Of a DNA stretch of 64,000 bases, positions 1-13,900 are shown piece by piece (position 1 is the stretch's first letter; each line of letters starts with the position of its first letter). The position numbers and the translations under genes are program-made. The notes beneath the pieces are model-generated. The model did no database searches and was not told the DNA's origin. It saw nothing but the letters and a program-made list of their open reading frames with translations. Source of the DNA: Thamnaconus septentrionalis (Eukaryota; Chordata; Actinopteri; Tetraodontiformes; Monacanthidae); contig CM020515.1 in NCBI GenBank assembly GCA_009823395.1, positions 11,850,489-11,914,488 on the forward strand, in the 5' to 3' direction.

Positions 1-471
1 TGCTCAAAAACACAACAGGAGAAGAAGAGAAAAAAATTCCATCAGAACAGGAATCAAATTTGACACATTTTCTTTTTTCTTTTTTTTTAGATTTTAGAAA
101 AAGGCAAAAACAAAAACTAAAAAAATCCATGACACCAAAGTGGATGAAAGCAGCAGTGATTTCACTGTTTTGTTCTCGTAGTGAAGCTAAAAGTCCCTGC
201 AAGACGCCCGAGAGACGGCGCCACGTTCACCACGGCTCCTCCCACCCACTCCCATCACTGAAACTGATTGCACGTCATGTTTCTTCATTCAAACCTTTTT
301 AAAAAATAAAATCTCCCTGTTACGGTTTTTACCACGATTCAACTTGTCAGTTAAGATTTTGTAGCGTTAAAATCAAACAGTGCAGCTGTCCTATTTTTTT
401 TTTCTTTTTACAGCATCACAGGCACCAAAAGACCAAAAAAACGACCCAGTGTCTCACTTAGTGGGACAAAC
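1..471. other. Flank downstream of LMTK2, no gene seen
   Basis: AT-rich sequence with no supported exon. It carries one copy (about 128-240) of a dispersed repeat also found in LMTK2 intron 12. Confidence 0.5.
128..240. repeat. Dispersed repeat, copy A
   Basis: About 110 bp beginning with CATGACACCAAAGTGG and ending near CACCACGGCTCC. Copy B in the same orientation is at about 2742-2833. The first 38 bp are identical; the rest differs by substitutions and a short deletion. Family not recognised. Confidence 0.6.
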
Positions 472-1022
472 TACGAAAGAAAGCGGGCCACAAGAAGAGA
501 AAAAAATATTACAGGAAGGAGATTTTTATTTAAGTTTTCATTTCCAGTTTTAAGTTGAAATTTCGTGCATAAAGTAAAAATTTTGTGAAAAAAGTCCACG
601 TAAAAAAGACAAATTTTCGTAAATAAAGTCGACGTTAAAAATTTTGTGGATAAAGTCAATTTCGTGAATAAAGTCAAAGTGGAAATTGGCGAGTAGACTT
701 GATGGAGGCTGGATTAACCCAGTTACCCACAGTTAAACTGCCGAAAACAGGTGTATAACACAACTGGCGAAAACGGAAGTGCTCCAATAGACTTGCACGT
801 AGAGCCTTTCGACTTTATTCTCGACATTTTGACTTACTTCACGTTGACATTAATTGCAAAATTTCGATTTTATTCACAAACTTTCATCTATTTTACATCT
901 ACTTTATTCTCGAAATTTTGACTTTAATCTCGAAATTTCAACTTTATTCTCGAATTGGAAACTTTAAAAAAAATAGTTACCTTCATTTTTTTCTCTTCTT
1001 GTGGCCCTAATCCTCTTCCGTA
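472..1022. mobile_element. Non-autonomous DNA element (MITE) with about 37-bp terminal inverted repeats
   Basis: The left end (472-508) and right end (986-1022) are imperfect inverted repeats built around GGCCACAAGAAGAGAAAAA. The interior is AT-rich, with many spaced copies of a TTCGTGAATAAAGTC-like unit in both orientations. There is no coding capacity. Related partial copies lie at about 51701-51830 and 62845-63078. The superfamily cannot be assigned because no clear target-site duplication was seen. Confidence 0.65.
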
Positions 1023-1965
1023 TGAACCCATCTGAGCATCAGATACTAAAAGTTTTGCGTTTTTTTTTCCTTCCTCGACGACTCCGCCGTGAACATCGTC
1101 AAGCAAACGTCGACTCGACGACACCAAACAGTCTTTACCAAGACGTCTCAAATATACGAAACTGCCGAGTGTAAAAGTTCCTTTGAAACATAAATAATCA
1201 CACAGCGGCGCAGAACTGCTCTTTAAAATAAAAAGAAGCTGCAACGCTCTCTTGAAAATGTTGCTACGGAAGGACAGCGCAGGCTTGCCACCATCTCGTC
1301 GGGAAACGCTGATCGACACCCGAGGTGTTACGAAAAAAAAGAGGCAACCACAGAAATAATCGCACGACATGAAGAAGAAGCACAAAAAGATAACAAATCA
1401 AAGCTTAGATCTTCAGTTTGGCTCAAATTAAAGAGCTTATTCCTATTTGGCTGCAGCCTCACAAGCCAGAGCAACATAAGAAGTATGAGAATCATTATTA
1501 TTATTATCATTTTGGGGTCAAAAGGTCAATGCATAATTCCTGGCCAAGGAGAACACTTTGACGCAAACAAACGCTTGCAATGTGCTCGACGGCTCTTCGA
1601 AGCCAATGTGTGAGAAAGTGGCTTGGCTCCCCCGCTGCGGGTTGATTGCACTGACCTGGCAACCGAGCCGACGAAGCGTCTCCAGACTCTCAGACTCTAA
1701 GACTCTCAGACTGGGCCTTTTGTCCGTCCGTCCTCCTGAAGCTGGCTGTTGCAGCCGCGGCCGTCTCCTCCAGGCGAGGAGCAGCTCTGCCTGAGAAGAA
1801 GCGTCTGCAGGTTCGTCCCACAGACTCGTCATCTACACTTTCAGCAGTTCCTCCTCCGGGAAAAGTGCGAGTTCAGCTTCATGTTTAGTCAGTTTTTCTG
1901 TTTTTTTAAAAAAATGAATATTATTATTACTATTAGTGTTGTCGAGAGGCTCCTCGTTGAGAAGG
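1023..1965 (-). other. LMTK2 3' flank / probable 3' UTR
   Basis: Sequence directly downstream of the LMTK2 stop codon. It should hold the 3' UTR, but no convincing AATAAA on the minus strand was found near the stop, so the end of the transcript is undetermined. No independent gene seen. Confidence 0.4.
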
Positions 1966-2703
1966 TTAGTCCTTTTCTCCATCTTCGCTGCTTCCTAAGG
2001 TGAACAAGAAAACAAAAATTAAATTACATTTTTTATTTTTTGAGTTTTTGCATACACCAGGCGTGGGCAAACTATGGCCCAGGGGCCATACGTTGCCTGT
2101 TGAGTCATAAAATAGTTGCGTTTAAATTATTTGTTTTTCAGTGTTTTAAGAGTCATTTTAATAAAGAGCTAAATACAGTGGGGCTTCAAAGACACTGATT
2201 CTGTTGTAGTCAAAAAGTTTGCCCACCCCTGGCACACACCATCTTTTCGAGTGGCGGAGCCGACGTACGCACCTCCTTGCTCGATGTCCGAGTCGGTGAG
2301 ATGCGTGAGCGAGAAGCTGGCGATGCTGGCCGGCGAGATGGAGAAGCGGGAGTAGCTGGATGAGCTGCTCCAGCTGGGCTCCGACGGCCGGCCTGCTGCC
2401 TGCGGCGGGGAGGAGAAAGAGGACGACGAGGACTTGGAGGGGAGGCCGCCGTCCTTCTTGGGCAGGAAGGCCGGCGCCGGCGAGGAGAAGTCGTCGTCCC
2501 ACTCGAAACCACCGCCTGCGGAGATTTTGGAGGACAGGTTCAGCGCACGGCCGACAAAAGACGGCAGAGAGACCACAACTTTGGTGGTCTTGAGTGGTCT
2601 TGCACATTATAAGAGCATTCGGTTATAAATAGAGTTTTACATTTTTTTTTACATTACATTATGACTAGAGTTTGTGTAATGCTCAAAAAAGGCAATCAAT
2701 ACA

Positions 2704-2734
<31 letters not shown>

Positions 2735-5700
2735 AATTGTTCATGACACCAAAGTGGATGAAAGCAGCAGTGATTTGAATGTTTTCTTCTGCAAGTCGCT
2801 CAAGAAAGGGCGCCACATTCACCACGGCTCCTTCTGCTGACTGATCAACGACTCAGACACGACGACGCCGTAACAGCAAGAGGTCGGCATTGAGTGGGTT
2901 TTGGCATCACCTTCTTCGTCGGTGGAACTCTCGGAGTTGGTGAAGCGGTTCAGGTAGCCGGAGGTGGGAGGGCTGCGGTACTCCGGCACCGGACTGTGTG
3001 AACCTGTGGAGTGCTCGCCGAGTTCCTTGGTGGGCGTCTCCTAAACGGGAGGAAGTTGTACAGTGGTGATGAGTACTGAGAGGTGAGCTTATTAGATGCA
3101 TCAAGAAAACACAAGAACAGTTTATAGTAATAATAATATAAGTGGATAGACTTAAAAGTATACAGAAACATTTTTGAAGTTAATTCTGAATTTGACTTGG
3201 AGTGAAAATAATTTTTATGTGAAAATACGCGGAGTTATTCAGGCAGTGGGTGGGGGAGGAGGGGGGAAGAGAGGAGTCGGGTTTACTGGACGGATAGAGC
3301 TGGGTGTCATCTGCGTACCAGTGAAAACGAATACCAAATTTATGGAAAAAATTGCTGAGTGGGAGGAGGAAGATGATGAAGAGGAGGGGCCTGGGACACA
3401 GCCCTGGGGCACACCTGAAGTGCCGGAGGGAGCTTTGAGGTCATGGATCTAATATGAATGAACTGAGTACGGCCTGTCAGGTAAGAGTGAAACCAGAGCA
3501 GGGGGTTGAGAGTGATGCTCATGGAGGTTGCGGAGGACGAGGATGGAGATTAAACCGGAGTCAGCTGCCAGGAGGAGGTCATTAGTGATTTTAATGAGGG
3601 CTGTTTCTGTGCTGTGGCTGGCACGGAAACCGGACCTGAATTGTTTATAGAGACTTGTTTGGTTGAGATGGGAGTGAAGTTGAGAGGAGACAATTTTTTT
3701 TTCTTACCTGGTCAAACAAGAAGACGGTGACATCATCAAAGAAGGACACAGCTCTCCTGGAGCCCTTGGCGCCGTCCTGGGCAGGTCCCGCTGAAGTGGC
3801 CGTGTCGATGTTGAGGGTGGTGGGTTTCAACAAGCTCTTCAGGTTCTTGGCGCCGCTCTCGTCCGAGACGATGACCGGTACCGGGTGCACTGTGTCGTCC
3901 TCGCTGTCCTCACTGGAGCTGCGCAGCTGGTAGGCGTGGCCGTCGTCGTCCGAGTCCTCGCTGTTCTCGTCCTCCTCGTCGGCATCAGCACCGTCCTCGG
4001 GTCGCTCCGGCCCAGACGCCTCCCGCCTCCCCAAGTAGCGGCCTTCCACGTCTGGCTCTTTGATCTTCTGCCCGTCGTTGGCGTAGGTGCGGGTGAGTTT
4101 GGCGTGGCCGGAAGACTCAGGTGGCAGCTTTGAAGGAGGAAGAGGACGAGGAGCAGGCGGCGGGGCCGGTAGGTCAAGATCTATCAGCAAGTCGGGCTGA
4201 CTTCCTGTCAAAACCTCAGCTGTGTTGCCGTCTATGATGTGAGACGTATTAAGTCCCACCTCCTCCGCAGATCTCTCTGTCGTTTCACCTGAAGTCTCTC
4301 CAGCATGACGATCAGACGACTCTGATCTCTGCTCTTCAGCAGCTAAGGACAATTCGGGCAGAGAGAATAATGAATCTATGTCTCTTTCCAACTGTGGTTG
4401 GAGAGCAGGACCTCCGGTGTCGCCAGAGTTCCTCATCCAGGCGTCTTCGCCAGAGGTTCCTATTGCGTTGTCTTCTGACTTCTTCTCTGGTTCCGACTCG
4501 TTGTCCGAGAAGTACGCAGAATCTCTGTAATTGCTGCCCATGAGCGGCTCTTCCACTGGGGCCACCTGATCTGGTTGAAGACCCTCGTCAGGGTCGTCGT
4601 TCTGGGCGTTCAGCGCCGCCTCTACCTCTGAGACCACTATTTCTGGTGGAACCAAATTGGTTGCTGACATGGTCTCTTCCGTTTCCTCCCCCTCCTCTCT
4701 AGCCGCCCCTAGGCCATTTTTGACAGGGGAGTGGTCGCCGACGCCGGGCTGAGAGTTCCATTCCGGAGACTCCAGGTTCTCTGTCTCGTAGCCGCTGTCC
4801 GATATTTTGTAGGGGGGCTGCAGTTTGTGTTGGGCCGTTTGTGTGCTCAACTCTTCCGCTTGTTCATCTAGTCTGTGGATGTCAAGAGAGTCTAGCGAGT
4901 CGGGTGTCTCTGCCGAATTGTCCACGGTGGGTAAATTGGTGGACGCACTGTCCTCCAGCAGGCTGTCCTGGCTGATCTGGTCCAAGGATGGCCCAGATAC
5001 CAGCAGTGAAGACCTGACAGCAGGGCAGCCGTTGGTGTCCAAAAGAGACTCCTCGTGTTCGGACAGAGTGTTTTCCAGGTCGAGGTCAGCTTCCTCTATC
5101 AGCTCACTGAAGAGGTTGTTGCTTGTTTGGTCTTCGCCATCACCATTGTCAGAGGAGAAGGTGGGGACTTCAAAGACTTCAGGCGTTTTGCTATCAAAGG
5201 GATTACTGTTTTTGTCTGCTGAGGTTCCAAGGTTGTCTTCAAGGCTGGGGATCGTGGCATCTGTACACAGAAAGTCTGAAACGGCACTTTCAGAGATTGT
5301 GGGCGCGTTGCTATCAACTTGACCGGTGATGGTGATCTCAAACCTCTCTGAGGTAGAATCGAAACCAGAGTCCTGACCCCTGTCTGTGGACTGCGTCAGA
5401 CCGAGTTCATCGGTGGAAGAACTATTTCTAACTGGCAGCTGGATGCTCGAGTTATCATCTGCGACAACCGTGATTGAAGGCACCACTGTTTCACTTCCCG
5501 CCCCAGGCTGACACAACTCCACCAGACTGGCACTTGGAGGGTCTAAACGCTCCTCTATGGAAGATATGCTACTGGCTGCAGGCCTCAAATAAGTATCTGC
5601 TGTTTTTAAGCTGGTCAGGTTTTCAAGGTCGTCCCAAGAATGCATTCTGAACGTGTCCTCTGGTTCATGGGCCAGACCAGGCAAAAGGAAATTATCCTGT

Positions 5701-8700
5701 GGACTTGGGAAACTGGATCGATCTCTCATAAGGTTCTGGTCTTTGAGGAACATAAAGTTGTCCTCCAGTTTGTCAGTGTTCAGAAGCCGCCTCGCCTCCA
5801 CGGCCTCCCCCTCCAGCCTCAAAGTATCTGGCAGGTGAGGGGCTTCTGAGCGATCCCCTAAAAAAGAATCCCCATAGTTTTTAAATGCGTCCAAATCATG
5901 GCCCTCGAAAGGCATACCTTCGTGGAAAGAGTTCCCATTGCGCTCAGGAAGCTCCACAAAACCTGTTCTCCAAGAGGGAGAGTCCTCTGGCTTCCGCTCC
6001 CCTTCGGTGAAAATGTTATTGTGGTATGGACTGTCGTTCTCAAGAGACGACCATACGTGGCTGTCGGGTAGGTATGAGTCCTTGGAGTCGATGCTTTGGT
6101 GGAAGAAATCTGCATCTGTGCTCGACTCATCCAAACGGACATCTTGGAGAACAACAAAGTCTTGGTGACCCGTACTGAAGCCCTGTCTGCCTCCATCTCC
6201 CCTGCTCTCCCCTTGTTCCTCCAGCTGTATGTAATAATCACTTCCGTCCGATGGTTTCTGAGCGTCAAAGACTGGAACGATTCCAGGTAAACCCGAAGGA
6301 ATGTCACCACTTTCTTTGCCCGCAGCTCTTTGTTCGGGATCGGGGAAATGAGCCTGGATGTCTTCCCTGGAAACAGGGAAGAACATGCTGTGGTAGTTGA
6401 GAGTCGTGTCCAAGCCTGAGCGGCCGTGGTTGCCTTCGTAGTGGTCGTGTTTGGCCGCCTCCCAAACGTACTCGAAGCTCAATCCTTTGCTGGTTTCCGT
6501 GACAGTGAGAACCTCGTCGATCTCCTGTCGAAGGGCGTCGTCGGCAAACTGATCCAGGATTGGGAAGGAGGAGTGGCTGACGGTGGTCTGCCGGGCGGTG
6601 GGGTTGGGTTTGAGAGCGTCCCAGCGTTGCTCAAAGTCCTCTTCGATGTCCTTCTGGCCTTGCATGCGCAGGTAGGTGAGAAGACGGTGGACTTCCTCTG
6701 CTGTCGCCCGCTTGTCTGGAGACAGCCAGCAGAACTGCAGCACCTCATACCTGCAGTTGCAAAGAAGACCCCAAATCAGCTACTGGAACAAGAAGACGAT
6801 AACCTCACCGGTATATGCTCTAGACAACTGATGCATTGCGTAGTTCAACAGTCACCTGAAGCTCAATTTCAATGGTGCTGAGTATTTCAGAATATTAACC
6901 GCTTTAAAAATGGTTGTCGCTGCAAAGAGGCTTACAAGCAGAAATTATTCTGAGCATCTAGAGAGAAGTTCTTTTTGGATATAATGCATCATAGTAATTT
7001 CTAATGTTGCTCTAAAAGGCATATTACAAAAACCTTTACCATCTTTCAGAGTAAGGAAGCTCAAGCTGTGGTTTGAAGAGTTTGACTTGCTGGTCCTTGA
7101 GCACATGGTTGAGAACCTCCCGGTCAGACAGATGAGAATATGGCTGTCCGGCGTTCTCAAACAGCTCCCACAGTGTGACCCCGAGGGCCCTGTGGACAAT
7201 GAGGGAGACAGAGTTGTGGGCACCTATTGCAGAGCTCAAGTGCAACTTGACCTTAACCTCTTGACCCAGCCGCCATAAAAGCATCAACAGTATGTTTTCT
7301 GGCCAGTCAAACAACTTGAAAGCTGGGCCGTAACACCAACACACCACATGATCCACTGTAAGTGAGCTAATTTGACAAAGACATTTTCTGTAGTTCTTGA
7401 CTTTCCACTTATTTCAGCTATACCTCACACATCAGAGATTAGTTGTTCGCAACAACACTCCCAATCAGGTCTGCATCCCACCTTTGGAGAACACTTTGCT
7501 TTTGCTCCTTTCTAAACACGTGAAAAGTCCAATAAAGCATCAGTTTTAGCAGTAAACTTGTTGCAGGAAGCTATAAAAAAAAAAAAAGTGTGTAATTTTC
7601 TGGAGTTCTGTAGATTTTTTCGGTTAACTGTACCAGGCTTCTTCACTGGCGCCTATAACAAAAAATAATGATCTAAAAAAGGGTATAATATGGGTGTTTA
7701 TTTTTAAATGAGATTTGGTTGGACTTGGACATTGTGATTAATACATTTTCCAACCTGTCCTGTAAAGTCAGTAAGAAGCAGGAATCTGACACCTACCACA
7801 CATTGCTGGGCTTGGTCTGCTCCGTCGTAATCACGCCGCCGTGGCGTTCACCCACCAGTTCAGGAGCCAACCAGCGAAGAGGCGCAAACACATCGTCTTC
7901 TGTGATGATGTAATCCTCCTATGATCACAGCGTAAAGACATCTCATTTCACATTGAGTGTTATGTTATTTTTAAAAAACCTTTTAAAAAAACAAGGCACA
8001 CAACAGTGATTAGTAAGTGCTTCAACTGGTGTTTAGGTTGTTTCTCAGCCACAATTTGCACTTGCACTCTGCCTCTTGATTATTTTTTCCCTCAGCAATA
8101 GATTTAGTGAGTGATCCTACCTTAGAAGTGTTAAATGAAACAGCCACACTGACAGATCAGCAGTATTTGAAGAATTCAGATGAGCAAAGAGGTTCGAGAA
8201 ATTTGCAATGAGTCAAGTTACTCGACTCAGAACTCTTGAGTGAATATAAAACTAAGCCAAAGGCCAACATTAGCCTGGGATTACTTTGAGGAAGGTTGTC
8301 AGACATCACTACTTTCAGGATATTTTAGAGGAAAATAAAGGCTAAAAAAAAAAATTCAAGCCCGCTCTAACAACTTCCAAATCTTATGTTTAAAAAACAA
8401 AAAGAAATTAGTGGTTGCATTTAATATTTTGTTTCGATACCAAAAAGATGATGGATAAAATAAAAATAAAGGTAACATGGCTAATATAAAGATGCTCACT
8501 TTGTATCTGTATGGGCCAATTCCATAGTCTCCAACTTTGACAGTGAGGTCTGCGGTCAGGTAGCAGTTCCTGAGGGCCAGATCACTGTAAAAGATTATAG
8601 AGGGATATTAAAGTTACACAACAGAAAACAATTGGCTCCAAATAAGTTCATTCACTCATGATTCCACATTTCACAGATACGACCTTGATCTCGCATCATC

Positions 8701-10941
8701 ACCAATATTATACTGATAACACTTATGTGTTCACGTTGTTAAATTGTAGACCAGGAAGAGGTGAGCAGACACACAACCTTGTACAGGCCACGCAATAATT
8801 AAGGGGGAAAAACACAGGAAATTCCTCTAAGTTCATTGGTCTCTGCTGTTCACCTTGAAACCAGACTCTGACTCGTGTGCGCAGCGGAAGGATTTGGTTT
8901 CTGGAGGGAAACACGCTACCGTGCGGACCTTCTTGTTGTCAGGCTGCCAGGAGATGGCGTAAGAGACTCTGAGCGCCTCCCCCGCCAGCTGATAAAGCAG
9001 CCATATGGTCGTCCATACACGCCGAGGCAAGAGAGGCGAGCTTTGGTTGCAGCCAAACAGCAAACAAGTGCTGACGCCGGCGCTACCCGCACCGACGCGG
9101 CCACTGTCAGAATCCCTGAAACCCACGCAAGATGAATGGAGATTTATTTTAAACCCGCCTTCTGCCCCTGGCCCTGGTCCAACATACAGTAGCGCCGCCT
9201 CATTTAGCCACTTCTACCTCCGCGGCGATGTTCGCTCCTTTTCGAATAAGACACCCGCAGCAGTTTCTGCAAAGAGCGTCATTCACACTTCCTAGATCCC
9301 GGTAAGGGTTTCGTTGGGATTAAAATCTCTTTTTTCTGGAGTGACACGGCAGCTGACGAGCAACTTTCGGTGTGAAGACACGGTTCAAAAATACACACCC
9401 GCTATAAGAGTCAAATATTGTATCAGCAAAAACAAGAGCAAGGACAAATGTAGAGGAGCAGGTTCTTTAGGGAATTAAAACGATAACACTGGGCGTGGAC
9501 GTAATTTTCACATTACACCATGATGGTTTTAGGAAGGAGGGGCGGCATGAGTTGGGATTTATTTTTTTCTCTGAGTCTCAGTTTCAGACTTGGCAGCCTA
9601 CTGGCCTCTTGCTGGGCGGTTTTATGTCTGAGGTACCAGATCATCGATTGAAATTTGACCGTCGTCGTTGTCATCGCAACATCAACATAGACACACATAA
9701 CAGAGAAGTGCTTCAACTGCAGTGAGTTTAATGCAACAAACCGGGAATGGTTGGTTCATGCATGAGTGTCCATATAAGTGGACAACTGGGGGAATCTGCT
9801 TGCTACCATGCAACATATCTGGTTCAATGTGACTGTATCAGTAGTAGCGAGGTGGGTTTCCCTCTCTCTCTCTCTCTGACAGTAAAACCCTTTTTTTAAC
9901 CCTGTGACACCAGCGTCAACTCACACTCTGTGACTTACATTAGCTGTAGGTCATAGTCAAAAAGGGACCAGCAGGGTCTTATTGAATATGGATGTTTTCA
10001 TCACAAATATTTACATCTTCTTGTGAGTCGCGTCGTCAGGCGTCGTGTTTGGTTTTCAAGCAATATTTCATGACCGGTTCAAAAAGGGCCAAAAGTAGTT
10101 TTCCTCCTGAAAACTCTGATTCATTTTTAATACACAATATGTGAAGCCGGAGGAATCCCTTCAAAATGCAAGCACCATTGAAACAACGCCCAATGTCGGG
10201 CTATCCTTTTACACGCAAAGAGCAGCATCATCATATCCCTCCGCAGCAGGGGACAGCTGACACTGTGGCAATGCGTGGGAGCTGTGTAATTGGAACTCCC
10301 CGGGCTTATTCTGAGCATGCAAGATGGAGCTGATGAGCTGAGCAGCGTATGTTATTCACAAGCCACACGTTCCCAGCAGCCTCCCACCCCCGCCCCGCCC
10401 CGCCCCGCCCCCTCCCCTCCCGCCCTCACCCTCTAGTAGCGGGGCATTGAGAGCTGTGCAAGGGTAAAAATGAAAACGAAACGCTGCCTCCCTGCCATGC
10501 ACGCCTTTTTTGGAGAACAGTCGGCCTCCAGTGACGTTACAGTGCAAGTCACATTCGACCTCGGTCTTTCATATTTTACAAGGTCCGGAGACGGATATTC
10601 ACCACGATACAACACATGTTGTAAAAAGGTTCCAATTACACTAAATAATATCTACAAAAATACTAATAATCTTAATTGCAATCCATATTAGATATGACAC
10701 AGAGTTCGATATAACTTAGAAGAAAAATGAGAACTTTCATTTCCAATGTCACCTAATTGAAGGATTTAAAAAAAAGACAAAATGCTACAAAACCTGAGTC
10801 TAAAACTGCAAAACGCATTTTGTGGATCGATCTGCTTTTATTTTGGTTGTTGTTACCCAAGTGTGTTAAATAAATGAATGAATGAATAACGCACTGCTGC
10901 TGTAACAATTCAATTTGCTGTGACGGATTAATAAAGTATCT

Positions 10942-10980
<39 letters not shown>

Positions 10981-13900
10981 TAAGGAATAAAACTATGTGA
11001 GAGTTATGCGTCCGGCTCATTGGCGAGAAATTAACTGCACGCTGCCTGAGCATTGCTACCTGTGCAGGAAGTTGTGTTTGTGGAGGTGAGTGACACCGGC
11101 GGCGATCTCGCAGGCCATCCGCTGCAGCTGCAGCAACTCAGCGGTCCTGAACCTCCAGTCCTGCTGAGACAGGTATCCACGCAGATCCCCCTGTAAACAC
11201 ACACACACAGAAGCAAAGACTGTCAGTATGAGACTGAGGACGTTTGAACAGACGCACACCTATTTCATTCACTACCAGTCTGATTTATAATTGAAGGTGA
11301 GTCGGTGAGATGAGATTCATGTACTGCACAGCGACGACCACACTGGGGCAGCAGACCAGGCTGCTGTGGCCTCACTGGTGATGTAGAGGACCAAATATGG
11401 CTGGCGCAGTCTAATGGACCGCTACACTGTGGTGTCACAAAGACTTATAAAGAAATAGTGAGCTCTGCTCAGGAATGATTACATCCTCTAATTTTGATAT
11501 ATATAAAATAGAATATACATAACAACACGTTTTGAATTGCGGAAGAGGGTCCCACACCGGCAGATGAGGCATTCCGAGTTGATTTGTCACAGCCCGACAT
11601 AAATAAACAAATGCACATGGTTGGAGGGTGATATCAGGTCTAATGTTACCCGTCAGACTGATCACACTGAGCGGCCGGGAAGTCAAAACAAAGTCCTGCA
11701 GAGCCAAATTGAATAACAGGTGTCTGTCCAGACATAAATCAATAGATACAATTTCACCACATACTCATTCAATGGCTACGCATTCAAGTTGAGTTGGACT
11801 CAGTGGTTTGGTTGTTTTGAAGCCACAGTGGGTCAAATTGGGTGAAACTTAAAGGGAGTGGGGTCAGCAGCACTGTAGGGTTTTATAATGATAGATAAAC
11901 TATACAGTTGTTTCAAAAACACTCAAATCAATCCATGTACGACAAACAACCAAAGAAGATGTGCAAAAGAGAGTCAAACTGTGCAGAGGCAGGGATAAGC
12001 AAGGTTTCCTAAACCATCAGCGCATTATTTGCCATCAAATCCAAATTATAAAATTATACAAATAAATAGAAACACAAATAAATAAAAACTCTTAAGAATA
12101 CAGAAGGCCGTTCAATCAGTTGGATGACGAATGCAGGTGATTTTTGGAGGGGATTTTGACACAATAGTTGCTGCTTGCTTTTGATTTAAAATTACTTCTT
12201 ACATTCTATCGAATGCAAACACAAACACATTACATCTCTGACATCGGTTGACCTGTTTCCTAAATACCACTGTGCACCGGCAGCTGAAAAAGCCCTCTTG
12301 TTATGTATTTCCTCTCAATAGTCTCATTGACTTGTCATCCTAAATGTATTAACTCTCCACCTCCCCGACTGACCTCCCCCGAGCTTTGACGTCCGCACAC
12401 GAACTGAAACCTGATATGAAAATGGACCTCTTGTCCCTCTACCACGCACTGTCAGTTCAAGGGTTTCCTCTAGCAGCTGGAGAGTATTATGACACGATGC
12501 GGGAGCCCAGATTAGCTATTCACATGTCTGCACAAACGCATATGAACGGGGCAAGACCACCACGATGTGGGTGCAAAGAAGAGAGACAAAATAAGAAAGG
12601 ACACTGCAAAAAATAATTTGAATACACACAGCTTTGCAATCCTGATTGCAACTGTTCCAACTGTAAAACCTTCACTTGAACAGTATATATAATACGGAAT
12701 AGGGATGCAAGTTATTGATGAATACATTAATCGTTAGTTGATTGACCTTATTGATCGATTAACGATTAATTGATGAGCGGCGATTTTTTTTCTGAGAACA
12801 AAAATTTCACAATAAAAAATGTGTAAGGAAGACATTATTTAACCCTTAAATAATGTTGAGGGTCCAATATGACCCATTTTTACATTAGAGAACAGTAAAT
12901 ACACCCCAAACATTTATCCTCTGACTTTAAATGACTTCTAATGGGTCACATTTCAATGTTTTGTTTTGTTGTCAAGTAACTTGTTCTATATTGTGACCAT
13001 CACAGTGTCTACAGGTGAATTGCTTTCTCCTGCCAGTACACCATTATAATGATATGAACTTGTAAAAAAAAAAAAAATTCAATTCATTGCAACTAATTTA
13101 ATCGATTCAATTCCTAATCGACAATTAATCAATAAGCGATTAACTGTTAACATCTCCGATACGGAACTCACTGGTATGCAGGAGTCCTACACACTCTGTG
13201 GCAAATACTTTTTGCAGAAAACCCTTTTGTAACATCCTCGTTATTTTCCCGTCTCCCACCGGCTCCCAGCTGCTCGAACACAATGAACCGCGCGGGAGTC
13301 ACATCACACGGGGGCATGTTTGCTCAAAATGTCAGGTCACATGCAGTCGCCGAGCACGGCACTCCCCGAGCCCGGGCGCCGGAACAAAGGGCTGGCTTTT
13401 CTCTGAGCCACCCCCCCGCCCCCCGCGAGCGGGTTTAAAGCACAGTTCTTACGTAAGGCCGTCCGACGGCCATCGCGTAAACAACAAACATTAAAGGAAA
13501 CGCAGCACGGTAAACAGGCGCGGCTCCGGGAAGCCGTCTTCAAGGAAGGGTTATATTAGAATGTATGGTAAGCGACACCCTGAGCGACTGTCTGCTTGTG
13601 ATGGCTCGGCAGCAGGTGATCAGGGCTGAGTTTCGGAGGGGGAGTTGATGGAGCGGGGTGGTGGTTGGTGTTGGTGGCGAAATAACACTCGGTGCACAGG
13701 GCTAAAACAATTAGGGCTTGTGTCTGACGGATAAAGAGCCGAGACAGACGCTAACGCTGCAGCCAACACGCGACTTAATACTAGAAAAAACTCCACCGAG
13801 TTACTTTCTCACTGTTTGTGAGAGTAGAAACTGTAGAAACTTTTAACCATTTCACAAACTCACTGCTACACTGCTCCACGTCACTCTGACTCGGACTGGG

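Noticed and set aside
3340..3522. Novel small LMTK2 exon
   Set aside because: The frame encodes LINE reverse-transcriptase motifs and lacks splice sites matching the LMTK2 phases, which join perfectly without it.
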